From assembly GCA_018665505.1 (NCBI GenBank), contig JABJCS010000112.1:1-8812 (forward strand): a DNA stretch of 8,812 nucleotides, given 5' to 3'. The DNA is from Alphaproteobacteria bacterium (GTDB taxonomy: Bacteria; Pseudomonadota; Alphaproteobacteria; UBA8366). A program made the translations under genes and the position numbers. The stretch's first letter is position 1. Each line of letters begins with the position of its first letter. This document shows positions 1-6,669 of this stretch, piece after piece. Under the pieces are notes generated by a model that was not told the origin of the DNA, ran no database searches, and saw only the letters and a list, made by a program, of their open reading frames with translations.

Positions 1-396
1 GTTATGTTTGGTGCAGGGCCGCGTGATGCCTGTAGTGTCGCATTCCTGGAACGCGTCATTGCCGATCAGATGGGTCGGGACTTGGCCCGTCAGGCAGACG
101 ATCGGTATGGAATCCATCAGCGCATCGGTGAGGCCGGTAACCGCGTTGGTGGCACCTGGGCCGGAGGTTACGAGAACAACCCCGACTTTACCGGTCGAAC
201 GAGCATAGCCTTCCGCCGCATGAACCGCACCTTGCTCGTGGCGGACCAGAATGTGCCGCAGCTTGTTCTGCTTAAACAGCTCGTCGTAAATCGGTAGCAC
301 CGCGCCGCCTGGATAGCCGAAGACGACTTCGACACCCTGATCGATCAGGGATCGGATGATCACCTCCGCACCGGTCATGGTTCTGTCTGTCGCCAT
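1..396 (-). CDS. ilvB: Acetolactate synthase large subunit, N-terminal part (cut by window edge)
   Basis: This is the first 132 residues of the thiamine-diphosphate enzyme that condenses pyruvate with pyruvate or 2-oxobutyrate, the first shared step of valine, leucine and isoleucine synthesis, in the cytoplasm. The visible part is the ThDP-binding N-terminal (PYR) domain: [15 protein letters not shown] at about residues 26-40, the [15 protein letters not shown] block at 52-66 with the cofactor-activating Glu at position 54, and [13 protein letters not shown] at 77-89. The rest lies beyond base 1. I chose ATG at 396 because GGAG lies 8 nt upstream; a second in-frame ATG at 378 has no such site. 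miaA lies upstream on the same strand, and ilvN and ilvC would be expected downstream outside the window. A hairpin and a small open frame in the leader may matter for regulation. Confidence 0.96.
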   Translation of the reverse strand, partial: MATDRTMTGAEVIIRSLIDQGVEVVFGYPGGAVLPIYDELFKQNKLRHILVRHEQGAVHAAEGYARSTGKVGVVLVTSGPGATNAVTGLTDALMDSIPIVCLTGQVPTHLIGNDAFQECDTTGITRPCTKHN

Positions 397-401
397 CGGT
401 C

Positions 402-455
402 TTACTCCATAAGTGTGCGGGCGGCCTGTTCGCCGCCCGATTCGCGTTCGATCAA
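402..455 (-). CDS. Possible leader peptide upstream of ilvB
   Basis: An open frame on the minus strand runs into ATG-GAG-TAA, whose stop lies between the ilvB ribosome-binding site and its start codon. From a TTG at 455 it gives 17 residues ([17 protein letters not shown]). The sequence AAGGG lies 5 nt before that TTG, which is good spacing. The frame stays open further upstream, to a TGA near the end of miaA, and could start at a TTG at 512 without a visible ribosome-binding site, giving 36 residues. The last part of the frame runs through the GC-rich hairpin, so translating ribosomes would melt it and stop almost on the ilvB start, as expected for translational coupling. The longer form contains a loose group of branched-chain codons (Leu, Val, Leu, Ile) but no dense run like classic ilv leaders. 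It could also be a chance open frame in GC-rich DNA. Confidence 0.2.
   Translation of the reverse strand: MIERESGGEQAARTLME
418..439 (-). promoter_or_regulatory. Strong hairpin in the ilvB leader
   Basis: Eight complementary bases (CGGGCGGC against GCCGCCCG) enclose a 6-nt loop, GAACAG on the minus strand. The hairpin ends about 9 nt before the GGAG ribosome-binding site of ilvB. No run of T follows it on either strand, so it does not look like an ordinary intrinsic terminator. Its position suits a stem that controls ilvB translation, or a pause or attenuation element. The stem is plain in the sequence; the role is inference. Confidence 0.5.
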
Positions 456-519
456 AAATGCCCTTACCAGGGGATATTCGCGCGGAGCCTGGCCCGCAGC
501 GAGCGCGGACAATAGGTGG

Positions 520-1470
520 TCAGTCGGAGGGGGTCAATACATAATTGCGAATAAATGAAAAGATTTCGCCAGTTAAACTTTCCGAATATTGCGCTTTTAT
601 CGATTTATCCGCAATGATCTGGTTTTTAAACCAGGTTGTCTGCCGTTTCGCGAATCGGCGGGTCGCCGTTTGTGCCCGAGTGACGGCCTCGTCGAGGCTC
701 ATTTGGTCCGCGAGATGGAGGCGCAAGTCCGGGACTCCAACCGCTTTAAGCGCCGGAAGATCGCCGTCGATCCCGTCGAGACCGGCGACCTCGCGCAAGG
801 CGCCTTGGCCGATCATCTGCTGAAATCGGTCCTCGATGGCGCGGTTTAATTCCGACCGGTCTGGCTCGATTAGAAGAGTGTGGAAGCGCCAATCGCTGTC
901 GGGCGCGGTCTTCGCTTCGGCCTGCCAATCGGCCAACGAACGCCCGGTCGCTTCCAGGACTTCCAGCGCCCGCATGACGCGTTGGGTATCGCCGGGGTTC
1001 AATTGCGTGGCGGTTTTGAGGTCACGCTTAGCCAATTCGCGATAGGCGGCCTCGTTCCCGATAGTCTTGATACGTTGGCGGGTCGCGGATCGAATATCGG
1101 CGGGAATATCCGGCATTTCCGAAAGCCCTTCAGCCAGCGCCCTAATATAGAAGCCTGTGCCGCCACAGATGATCGGTAGCTTGCCCGCTCCATGGGCGGC
1201 ACGGATTTCCGCGACCGCGAGCTCTCGCCAGCGTCCCGCGGAAAAAACTTCGGTGACGGACGCAATGCCGTAGAGCCGATGCGGTGCCCGCCCGAGATCC
1301 TCGTCGTCAGGACGCGCCGTCAGAATCCGCAACTCGCGATAAACCTGCATGCTATCCGCGTTGATGACTACCCCGTCAAACGTCCGCGCAATATCGAGTG
1401 CGAGCGCAGATTTTCCGCTGGCCGTCGGGCCGCAGACGATCAAGACCGGTTTTTGCGCGTTGTCAGACAT
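520..1470 (-). CDS. miaA: tRNA dimethylallyltransferase MiaA
   Basis: Transfers a dimethylallyl group from DMAPP to N6 of adenosine 37 in tRNAs that read UNN codons, in the cytoplasm. The 316-residue length is normal for the family. The P-loop GPTASGKS is at residues 14-21, followed by the INADSMQVYREL block at 36-47 with the conserved Asp39 and Ser40, the CGGTGFYIRALAEGL block, and the RVMRALEVLEATGRS block typical of MiaA. Start choice: ATG at 1470 places the P-loop at the usual distance from the N-terminus. The open frame runs much further upstream, but that extension is antisense to serB. An alternative ATG at 1497 would overlap the serB start codon. No clear ribosome-binding site precedes 1470. 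The gene is divergent from serB across only 25 bp and precedes ilvB on the same strand, probably as an operon. Confidence 0.95.
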   Translation of the reverse strand: MSDNAQKPVLIVCGPTASGKSALALDIARTFDGVVINADSMQVYRELRILTARPDDEDLGRAPHRLYGIASVTEVFSAGRWRELAVAEIRAAHGAGKLPIICGGTGFYIRALAEGLSEMPDIPADIRSATRQRIKTIGNEAAYRELAKRDLKTATQLNPGDTQRVMRALEVLEATGRSLADWQAEAKTAPDSDWRFHTLLIEPDRSELNRAIEDRFQQMIGQGALREVAGLDGIDGDLPALKAVGVPDLRLHLADQMSLDEAVTRAQTATRRFAKRQTTWFKNQIIADKSIKAQYSESLTGEIFSFIRNYVLTPSD

Positions 1471-1495
1471 CGATTGTGAAGATACAGCTTGGCGC

Positions 1496-2365
1496 ATGAG
1501 GAACACAGTCGTAACGCTCATCGGCGCGACCGAAATTAACGCCGAATGCGTCAATACCGTCGAGTTGGCCTTGGAGACGTCCGTCGAATGGCTTGCCGAC
1601 GGCATCGCTTGCGATGCGCCGACGACGCGGACGGTGCGCGAGGCCGAAAAGATAGTGCGCGCAGCCCTGCAGAACGCGCCCGTCGATGTGGTCGTGCAAC
1701 CCGCCGAAGGCCGCCGCAAACGTCTCTTGGTGGCGGATATGGAATCCACCATTATCGAGAACGAGATGCTCGATGAATTAGCGGATGAACTTGGCTTGCG
1801 GGAGGAGGTCGCGGCGATCACCGCGCGTGCGATGCGGGGAGAATTAGATTTTGAGGGCGCGATCCGCGAGCGGGTCCAAATGCTCGCCGGCTTGGAAGAA
1901 GCGGCCCTCGCTCGGTCCGAAGCGAAAATCCGAATCATGCCGGGAGCGTCGGAATTGGTCGCGACCATGCGGGCGCATGGAGCGTATTGCGCCTTGGTGT
2001 CTGGTGGATTCGAGTATTATACGGCGAAAATTAGGGCGCGCTTAGGCTTCGATTATGATCAGGCAAACCGGCTGGAGGTTCGCGACGGGGCGCTGACCGG
2101 GGAGGTTCTCTCCCCTATTCTGGGCCGAGATGCTAAGCGGGAGGCGCTTGAGCGTCTCGCTCGGCAACAAGGTGGGACGGTTACGGAGGCAATCACCGTC
2201 GGCGATGGCGCGAATGATCTCGATATGTTGGCGGCGGCAGGTATCGGAGTGGCCTATCACGCCAAGACGGTCGTCGCGGAGGCGGCGACGGCGCGGATCG
2301 ATCATGGCGACCTGACGGCTCTATTGTATATTCAGGGATACCGTCGTTCAGAATTTCGGAGCTAA
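1496..2365 (+). CDS. serB: Phosphoserine phosphatase SerB
   Basis: A HAD-superfamily phosphatase that hydrolyses O-phosphoserine to serine, the last step of serine synthesis, in the cytoplasm. It has 289 residues: an N-terminal regulatory-type region (about 1-70, the place of the ACT-like domain in this family), then the HAD core. Motif I is VADMESTII with the nucleophile Asp81. Motif II is VSGGF with Ser169. Motif III is Lys214 in GRDAKREAL. Motif IV is VGDGANDLDML at 235-245. The oddity is Glu83: the general acid/base position of motif I (DxDx[T/V]) is normally Asp. ATG at 1496 is used because the frame further upstream is antisense to miaA. No ribosome-binding site is visible, and a weak TTGTCA/TACAGC pair at 1460-1488 would start the mRNA about at the ATG, so the gene may be leaderless. 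Confidence 0.94.
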   Translation: MRNTVVTLIGATEINAECVNTVELALETSVEWLADGIACDAPTTRTVREAEKIVRAALQNAPVDVVVQPAEGRRKRLLVADMESTIIENEMLDELADELGLREEVAAITARAMRGELDFEGAIRERVQMLAGLEEAALARSEAKIRIMPGASELVATMRAHGAYCALVSGGFEYYTAKIRARLGFDYDQANRLEVRDGALTGEVLSPILGRDAKREALERLARQQGGTVTEAITVGDGANDLDMLAAAGIGVAYHAKTVVAEAATARIDHGDLTALLYIQGYRRSEFRS

Positions 2366-2370
2366 CCCAC

Positions 2371-3258
2371 ATGCCGAAACCTTGGATTGCAGTTCTTGTC
2401 ATCTTCGTGGTCGCGGCCGCGGGCTGTCAAAAAGACACCCGAGTGCCCGCTCTAGACGCCAGCAAACCGGCAAAGGTTGTGGTATTGGCGCGCGCGACAC
2501 AGGTGTCGACGGAACATGCCACCGCCGATGTCGCGACATTGGAAGTGCACGACATCTTTGTCCGAGGCGAGCGAACGCGGGTTCGCGTCGAAGTGCCGGA
2601 GCGGGCGAAAGCCATTGTGGTGCTGTTCTCCGGTGGTAAAGGCGTCACTCGGATCACGAAATCGGGGAAACTCCGATCGGGCACCGGGAACTTCCTGATT
2701 CGGACACGAACGTATTTCCTCCGGCGGGGTTTTATGACGGTGGTCTTCGACGGGCCGACGGATCATCCCCGCGATCTGCGCTTCGGATTTCGCCGCACGG
2801 CAGCACATGCGATGGATATCGGCGCAGTTATTGCGCATTTGCGGTGGCGTTACGGCCTGCCGGTCTGGTTGGTGGGAACGAGCCGCGGCACCACATCGGT
2901 GGTAAGCGGTGCGTCGCAGCTGGACGTTCATCGCCCGGATGGCATCGTGCTCACATCCTCCATGCTGGCGCCCGTCACCAACGGCAACCACGTGTTTGAT
3001 TTCTCGTTGGAGAAAATCAGCATCCCGGCGCTGATTACCCATCACAGAGATGACGGTTGTGTCGCGACGCTGGCCCGCGATGTGCCCCAGCTTGCCCGTG
3101 CACTTAGCACCGCCGCACCCAAGGGCGTTAAATTTTATGAAGGCGGCACGCCCGGCGATAACGAATGCGGGGCGCGCAGCCATCATGGATATCAAGGGAT
3201 CGAGGAGCAGGTCATCGACGACATCGCGGCCTGGATCCTCAATCCCAAGGCATCATGA
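2371..3258 (+). CDS. Predicted lipoprotein alpha/beta-hydrolase
   Basis: A 295-residue protein with a short hydrophobic N-terminus ending in a lipobox (AAGC, Cys19), so it is probably lipid-anchored and faces the periplasm. The mature part has an alpha/beta-hydrolase layout: a beta-strand/oxyanion region at VVLFSGGKG (83-91), the nucleophile elbow GTSRG with Ser171, a likely acid in HHRDDGC (Asp226 or Asp227), and a likely catalytic His in RSHHGYQG (His270 or His271). Cys229 follows the acid closely and Cys265 precedes the His closely; these could form a disulfide in the periplasm. The substrate cannot be told. It starts 5 bp after serB, with GGAG at 2358-2361, and is probably cotranscribed with it. 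Its stop codon overlaps the stop of the convergent SRPBCC gene by 6 bp. The fold call is fairly sure; the function is open. Confidence 0.8.
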   Translation: MPKPWIAVLVIFVVAAAGCQKDTRVPALDASKPAKVVVLARATQVSTEHATADVATLEVHDIFVRGERTRVRVEVPERAKAIVVLFSGGKGVTRITKSGKLRSGTGNFLIRTRTYFLRRGFMTVVFDGPTDHPRDLRFGFRRTAAHAMDIGAVIAHLRWRYGLPVWLVGTSRGTTSVVSGASQLDVHRPDGIVLTSSMLAPVTNGNHVFDFSLEKISIPALITHHRDDGCVATLARDVPQLARALSTAAPKGVKFYEGGTPGDNECGARSHHGYQGIEEQVIDDIAAWILNPKAS

Positions 3259-3717
3259 GGCGAGCATTTCCTCAAGGCAGTCGAGGCAGCTCGTCCAACC
3301 GCCATTATGTTCGTCGCGCATCTCTTCGCTGGTGAAGCGCCGCTGGGTCAAAGTCAGCTCGGTGCCCTCACCGCTCGGGCGAAAGTCAAGCTCTACAAGG
3401 GTTTCGATATCCGCGTAGCCGCCTTCTTCCCAAGCCCAGGTGAAGACAAGACGCTTCGGCGGGTCAACCTCGAGAAAAGTACCCCGCGTGGTGTGGCTGC
3501 TCTCTGCACCTTTCATGATAAACCGGTAAATACCGTCGACGCGCGGGTCGTGAGCGTCAATGATCGCATTCAAACCTTTGGGCCCCATCCATCTGGCGAT
3601 CATATCGGTATCCGTCCAAGCATCGAAGACTCGGCTCGGCGCGGCATTGAAATGCCGGGTGATGATCAGTACCGGTGCCGTTTCACCGGATGTTTCATTC
3701 AGTGTTGTCGTGTTCAT
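3253..3717 (-). CDS. SRPBCC / AHSA1-like domain protein
   Basis: A 154-residue cytoplasmic protein of the START-like helix-grip fold (activator of Hsp90 ATPase homologue 1-like). The family signature is clear: TRHFNAAPSRVFDAWTD at about 20-36, then ARWMGPKG at 41-48, the DPPKRLVFTWAWEEGG strand region at 85-100, and the C-terminal helix with GGWTSCLDCLEEML (139-152). Such proteins have a hydrophobic cavity for an unknown small ligand. It overlaps the upstream arsR-type gene by 23 bp and has AAGGA about 8 nt before its ATG, so the two are cotranscribed and probably coupled. ArsR plus AHSA1-like pairs are widespread and the partner is usually taken to be the repressor's target or a ligand binder. 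Cys144 and Cys147 form a CxxC near the C-terminus. The exact role is unknown. Confidence 0.88.
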   Translation of the reverse strand: MNTTTLNETSGETAPVLIITRHFNAAPSRVFDAWTDTDMIARWMGPKGLNAIIDAHDPRVDGIYRFIMKGAESSHTTRGTFLEVDPPKRLVFTWAWEEGGYADIETLVELDFRPSGEGTELTLTQRRFTSEEMRDEHNGGWTSCLDCLEEMLAS

Positions 3718-4069
3718 CGTCTTTTCCTTTTCCAGTGCTTAAATAAGTTTCCAGGTTTTCCAAACTTTCATCCCAGAACCCGCGCATGTGCTCGATCCAT
3801 CCGTTGGCGGTCGCGAGAGCATCGGGGTCGACGCGGCAAAGGTGCACGCGGCCTTGTCGCTCCCGTGTGAGCAATCCTGCTCGTTCCAGCACTTTTAAGT
3901 GTTTGGAAACCGCGGGGAGCGACATTGCGTAGGGGGCTGCGATGTCATTGACCGATGTCGGACCGGACGCCAGGTGCATTAAAATCGAGCGCCGGGTCGC
4001 ATCGCCTAAGGCGGCGAAAATGGCATCGAGTTTTTGGTCTTGTTGGGTAGTGTCAGTATATTTAACCAT
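3695..4069 (-). CDS. ArsR-family winged-helix transcriptional repressor
   Basis: A 124-residue DNA-binding protein with the ArsR/SmtB winged-helix fold: LDAIFAALGDATRRSILMHL (14-33), the recognition-helix region MSLPAVSKHLKVLERAGLL (49-67), and the wing region TRERQGRVHLCRVDP (68-82). The metal-binding CxC motif of true ArsR is absent and the only Cys is Cys78, so it belongs to the non-metal ArsR group found next to SRPBCC genes. An upstream in-frame ATG at 4108 is open, but I chose 4069 because it gives the normal family N-terminus and because that ATG sits at the centre of a perfect palindrome with a promoter placed to start the mRNA at the ATG. Autorepression through that palindrome is the likely control (inference). 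Confidence 0.88.
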   Translation of the reverse strand: MVKYTDTTQQDQKLDAIFAALGDATRRSILMHLASGPTSVNDIAAPYAMSLPAVSKHLKVLERAGLLTRERQGRVHLCRVDPDALATANGWIEHMRGFWDESLENLETYLSTGKGKDDEHDNTE

Positions 4070-4095
4070 ATGGTTAAATATACTGACACTACCCA
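4044..4095. repeat. Perfect 52-bp palindrome centred on the arsR start codon
   Basis: Two 26-bp arms are exact reverse complements with no spacer; the centre lies between 4069 and 4070 in CATATG. The inner 22 bp (4059-4080, TATTTAACC then its mirror) look like an ArsR-type operator. The outer bases (AGTGTCAG and its mirror, then GGGT/ACCC) extend the symmetry into codons 4-8 of arsR. As a result both strands carry an ATG touching the centre and encode the same first eight residues, MVKYTDTT. It covers the -10 box and the start of arsR, so a bound dimer, or two, would block transcription. It could also extrude as a cruciform. Confidence 0.95.
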
Positions 4096-4104
4096 TGATG
4101 TCAA
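4077..4104 (-). promoter_or_regulatory. Promoter of the arsR-SRPBCC operon
   Basis: On the minus strand a perfect -35 box TTGACA (4104 to 4099) is followed after 16 nt by TATATT (4082 to 4077). The predicted transcription start falls at about 4069-4071, which is the arsR ATG, so the transcript would be leaderless. The -10 box and most of the spacer lie inside the palindrome. Confidence 0.65.
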
Positions 4105-4123
4105 ACAATCCGACGCGCCTTCG

Positions 4124-4152
4124 TCGACGATGGAGATTTCGCTCTTTATACT
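4124..4152 (+). promoter_or_regulatory. Possible promoter for the 81-aa gene and dehydrogenase
   Basis: TATACT at 4147-4152 is a good -10 box, with TCGACG at 4124-4129 as a weak -35 at 17 nt spacing. The -35 region overlaps a 10-bp palindrome, TCGTCGACGA (4121-4130). A GGGAG ribosome-binding site follows at about 4174-4178. Confidence 0.35.
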
Positions 4153-4185
4153 GCGTGAGAATCGAAGCGCGCTGGGAGTACAGGC

Positions 4186-4431
4186 ATGGCAGATCATTTG
4201 GAGCCCCTCATACTCGATCTCGTCGAGTGGATCGCCGATGAACCGCGTCCCTATGAAGATGTCATGGACGCATGGCGAACGTCGTGCCCGCGGATGACGG
4301 TGTGGGAAGATGCGGTTGATCGCGGCTACCTCACCCGCGATAAGGCGCGTTGCGACGGTCGATTGACGACAATTATCTCCGCGACGTTAGCCGGCCGGGC
4401 TTACCTCAATCAGAACGGGCGGTGCGCGTGA
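4186..4431 (+). CDS. Small conserved-looking protein, possible winged-helix fold
   Basis: An 81-residue soluble protein without signal peptide or membrane segment. I recognise the pattern, an LDPLILDL-like start, then [29 protein letters not shown] (21-49) and a C-terminal AGRAYL (69-74), as that of short uncharacterised proteins common in alphaproteobacteria, but know no assigned function. A helix, a second helix around [12 protein letters not shown], and the following basic and beta-prone stretch would fit a small winged-helix DNA-binding fold; that is inference. Three cysteines (34, 56, 80) have no metal-site spacing. The start is firm: GGGAG lies about 7 nt before the ATG. It ends in a GTGA overlap with the following dehydrogenase gene, so the two are translated from one mRNA. 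Confidence 0.8.
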   Translation: MADHLEPLILDLVEWIADEPRPYEDVMDAWRTSCPRMTVWEDAVDRGYLTRDKARCDGRLTTIISATLAGRAYLNQNGRCA

Positions 4432-5408
4432 AAGTTACGATACTCGACGACTATTTCGACACGCTGAGAACTCTCGCGTGTTTTTCCAAGCTGGACGGCC
4501 ATGACGTCACTGTCTGGAACGACCATTTGCAAGAAACCGATGCCCTGGCGGCGCGTTTGGTGGACACCGAGGCTCTCGTATTGATCCGCGAGCGCACGAA
4601 GATTCGCATGCCGCTTCTGGAGCAGCTACCGAACCTCAAGCTCATCAGCCAACGAAGTGTCTTTCCTCATATCGATATCGAGACCTGTACCCGGCTCGGC
4701 ATTGTCGTCTCGTCCGATCTGCACATGGGCACGCCGTCCTACGCCACGGCGGAGTTGACCTGGGGGTTGGTACTGGCTGCGATGCGGGAGATACCGCAAC
4801 AAATGGCGTCTTTGCAGGCCGGAAGCTGGCAAATTGGTGTCGGCCGCACGGTGCGCGGTAAGACATTGGGGCTTTATGGTTATGGCCGAATCGCCAAGGT
4901 GGTCGCGGAATATGCGCGGGCCTTCGGGATGAACGTGCTGGTCTGGGCGCGGGAGGAATCGCGCGTACGTGCGGCGGCGGACGGATATGATGTGGCCGAG
5001 AGCAAAGAAGCGTTCTTCGAGAGTTGCGATGTGATGTCTCTGCATATGCGTTTGGTCGATGCGACGCGAGGTATCGTCACGGCGGATGACCTCGCGCGTA
5101 TGAAACCGAGTGCGTTGTTGGTCAATACCAGCCGCGCGCCGTTGATAGAGGAAGAAGCCTTGGTCTCCGCCCTGCGCGCGGGACGGCCTGGCATGGCGGC
5201 GGTCGACGTGTTCGAGGAAGAGCCAGTACGCGATGCTGATCATCCACTGCTCAAGATGCCGAACGTCGTGGCGACGCCGCATATCGGCTACGTAACGCGG
5301 GATGAGTACGAGCTGCAATTCTCCGATATATTCGACCAGATTGTCAGCTATGCGACCGGAAACCCGACGAATGTCGTAAACCCGGACGTTCTCGCAAAGC
5401 GCCGTTAA
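4428..5408 (+). CDS. D-2-hydroxyacid dehydrogenase family protein
   Basis: A 326-residue cytoplasmic NAD(P)-dependent oxidoreductase of the phosphoglycerate/glycerate/lactate dehydrogenase family that interconverts a 2-hydroxyacid and a 2-oxoacid. The Rossmann glycine motif is GLYGYG (148-153). The catalytic residues are Arg236 in NTSRAPLI, Glu265 in DVFEEEP and His285 in TPHIGY. The block [20 protein letters not shown] (101-120) is typical of the family. At the end of the second Rossmann strand the sequence is VWAREES rather than one with an early Asp, so NADP use is possible. I chose GTG at 4428 because it forms a 4-bp GTGA overlap with the preceding gene and gives a normal N-terminus (MKVTILDDY). 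A GTG at 4422 is the alternative. Its stop overlaps that of the convergent MFS gene by 4 bp (TTAA). The substrate cannot be told. Confidence 0.9.
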   Translation: MKVTILDDYFDTLRTLACFSKLDGHDVTVWNDHLQETDALAARLVDTEALVLIRERTKIRMPLLEQLPNLKLISQRSVFPHIDIETCTRLGIVVSSDLHMGTPSYATAELTWGLVLAAMREIPQQMASLQAGSWQIGVGRTVRGKTLGLYGYGRIAKVVAEYARAFGMNVLVWAREESRVRAAADGYDVAESKEAFFESCDVMSLHMRLVDATRGIVTADDLARMKPSALLVNTSRAPLIEEEALVSALRAGRPGMAAVDVFEEEPVRDADHPLLKMPNVVATPHIGYVTRDEYELQFSDIFDQIVSYATGNPTNVVNPDVLAKRR

Positions 5409-6628
5409 GGGCGGGCTTCCGCGTCGTCGCCCCTCAGGGTGAACATCATCACGTTGGCGATCAGCATAAAGCCCGCCAACATGTAGAAGACCTCGATCAG
5501 CCCCCAAGTATCGGCGACGATCCCGCCGAGAACTGGGACAGCGGCACCGAATAAGGCCTGCATACCGAACATCACGCTGGTCGCGGAACCACCGAGATTG
5601 GGCGGCGTGAGATCCATCATCCAGCCCTGCATGACCGGCCGTACCGCAAACAGTACAAAGCCCAGTACTGAAACGCCGACGATAAACAGGATATCGTTGG
5701 AGACGAAAGTTATGCCGATAATAGCAATGGTCGTCGCCGTGAGGCCGGCAAATACCACCGGTCGGCGTCCAACCCGATCTGATAAAGTGCCGGCGATCAT
5801 GCTGGCTGCCATACCGCCAATTTGCATCAGCATCATCGTCGTGCCCTGGCCTTCCGGGCTGAACTTCAATTCATTGACCAGATAGAGTGGCACGAACAGA
5901 ACGATACCGACCTGCGCCATCCCGCGCACCGCGATGACCAACGTCAAATTCCGAATTGAAGGCACCCGTGCGATCGCCATGAGCCCGGCGCCGTAGTCGC
6001 GCAAGTTCATGCCTCGACCGTCACCTCCTGCGTGCGGCGTTCGCTCGCGTGGCATCAAGGCAAAACCAATAATGCCGAGCGCGATGAACACTGGTACCGA
6101 CATGGCCATTGATGCGCTCTGCCATGTCATTGCCAATAACAGCAGACCAGCAATAAAGGGGCTCAGGGCGTCCCCGAGATTGGCCCCGGTAGCGTGGACT
6201 GCGAGTACATAGCCTCGGTTCTTTGGAAAAGTCTCTGATAGAAATGCAATGCCGGGAGCATGCCAAAGGTTGTTGGCCGCTCCGACAAGCGCCACCAGAC
6301 CACAGATGATGATGAAGGACTGGACGAACCCGAACAGAAATAGGGCACCACCGGTTCCAACAAGTGACATCATGAGGAATACAATTCGCCGACCCGTCAT
6401 GTCCACAAGCGGACCGCTACTGATATTACAGGCGAGCGCGCTCAAATGCATAATCATGCTGAGCAAGCCGATCTCCGTATAGGTAAGCCCGAAATCCTGT
6501 TGAATATAAGGAAACAGGAAGATCATCATCGCATGCACCCAATGGGTCGAGGCATGCCCGAAGCCGACTAGGTAGATCGTGCCCTGGCCTTTGATTTTGA
6601 ATGCGGAGGGAGTGTCGGCGGAGCTCAC
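5405..6628 (-). CDS. Major facilitator superfamily transporter
   Basis: A 407-residue inner-membrane protein with about 12 predicted transmembrane segments in two halves, separated by a charged loop near residues 193-215 ([15 protein letters not shown]). MFS signatures are present: [12 protein letters not shown] in the loop after TM2 (about 72-83) and its second-half counterpart [13 protein letters not shown]. The [14 protein letters not shown] start followed by [22 protein letters not shown] resembles the fosmidomycin-resistance (Fsr) type of drug exporters, but that is a resemblance only. The start is GTG at 6628, with no strong ribosome-binding site; no in-frame ATG lies between it and the MerR gene. 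It lies 41 bp downstream of the MerR-type regulator on the same strand, so it is probably cotranscribed with it. Export of a metal compound is possible but unproven. Confidence 0.88.
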   Translation of the reverse strand: MSSADTPSAFKIKGQGTIYLVGFGHASTHWVHAMMIFLFPYIQQDFGLTYTEIGLLSMIMHLSALACNISSGPLVDMTGRRIVFLMMSLVGTGGALFLFGFVQSFIIICGLVALVGAANNLWHAPGIAFLSETFPKNRGYVLAVHATGANLGDALSPFIAGLLLLAMTWQSASMAMSVPVFIALGIIGFALMPRERTPHAGGDGRGMNLRDYGAGLMAIARVPSIRNLTLVIAVRGMAQVGIVLFVPLYLVNELKFSPEGQGTTMMLMQIGGMAASMIAGTLSDRVGRRPVVFAGLTATTIAIIGITFVSNDILFIVGVSVLGFVLFAVRPVMQGWMMDLTPPNLGGSATSVMFGMQALFGAAVPVLGGIVADTWGLIEVFYMLAGFMLIANVMMFTLRGDDAEARP

Positions 6629-6669
6629 GGTAGGGATATAGACCTGTTGCGGAGGAACGGCGGCAAAAT

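Noticed and set aside
418..439. Hairpin before ilvB as an intrinsic terminator of miaA
   Set aside because: No T-run follows on the minus strand, and it lies just before the ilvB ribosome-binding site.
1349..1495. Extension of the serB frame upstream to 1349
   Set aside because: It is antisense to the P-loop region of miaA and SerB starts naturally at 1496.
1471..1968. Extension of the miaA frame upstream to 1968 (482-residue reading)
   Set aside because: The added 166 residues are antisense to serB, Ser/Arg/Ala-rich and unlike any MiaA N-terminus; the P-loop is correctly placed with the start at 1470.
2452..3195. 247-codon open frame on the minus strand across the hydrolase gene
   Set aside because: It is a shadow of the plus-strand hydrolase, has no recognisable domain, and its composition (many Arg, His, Cys) is typical of antisense frames in GC-rich DNA.
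4070..4108. Start of the ArsR-type protein at the upstream ATG 4108
   Set aside because: It would add 13 residues not typical of the family and would place the start inside the promoter region, with the -35 box at 4099-4104.
4006..4241. Identical 17-residue strings encoded on both strands in frames near 4044-4095
   Set aside because: This only reflects the perfect palindrome read in the other frames; neither frame has a known domain.
4626..5507. 293-codon open frame on the minus strand across the dehydrogenase gene
   Set aside because: Antisense shadow rich in Arg and His; the plus-strand frame has all catalytic residues of the dehydrogenase.
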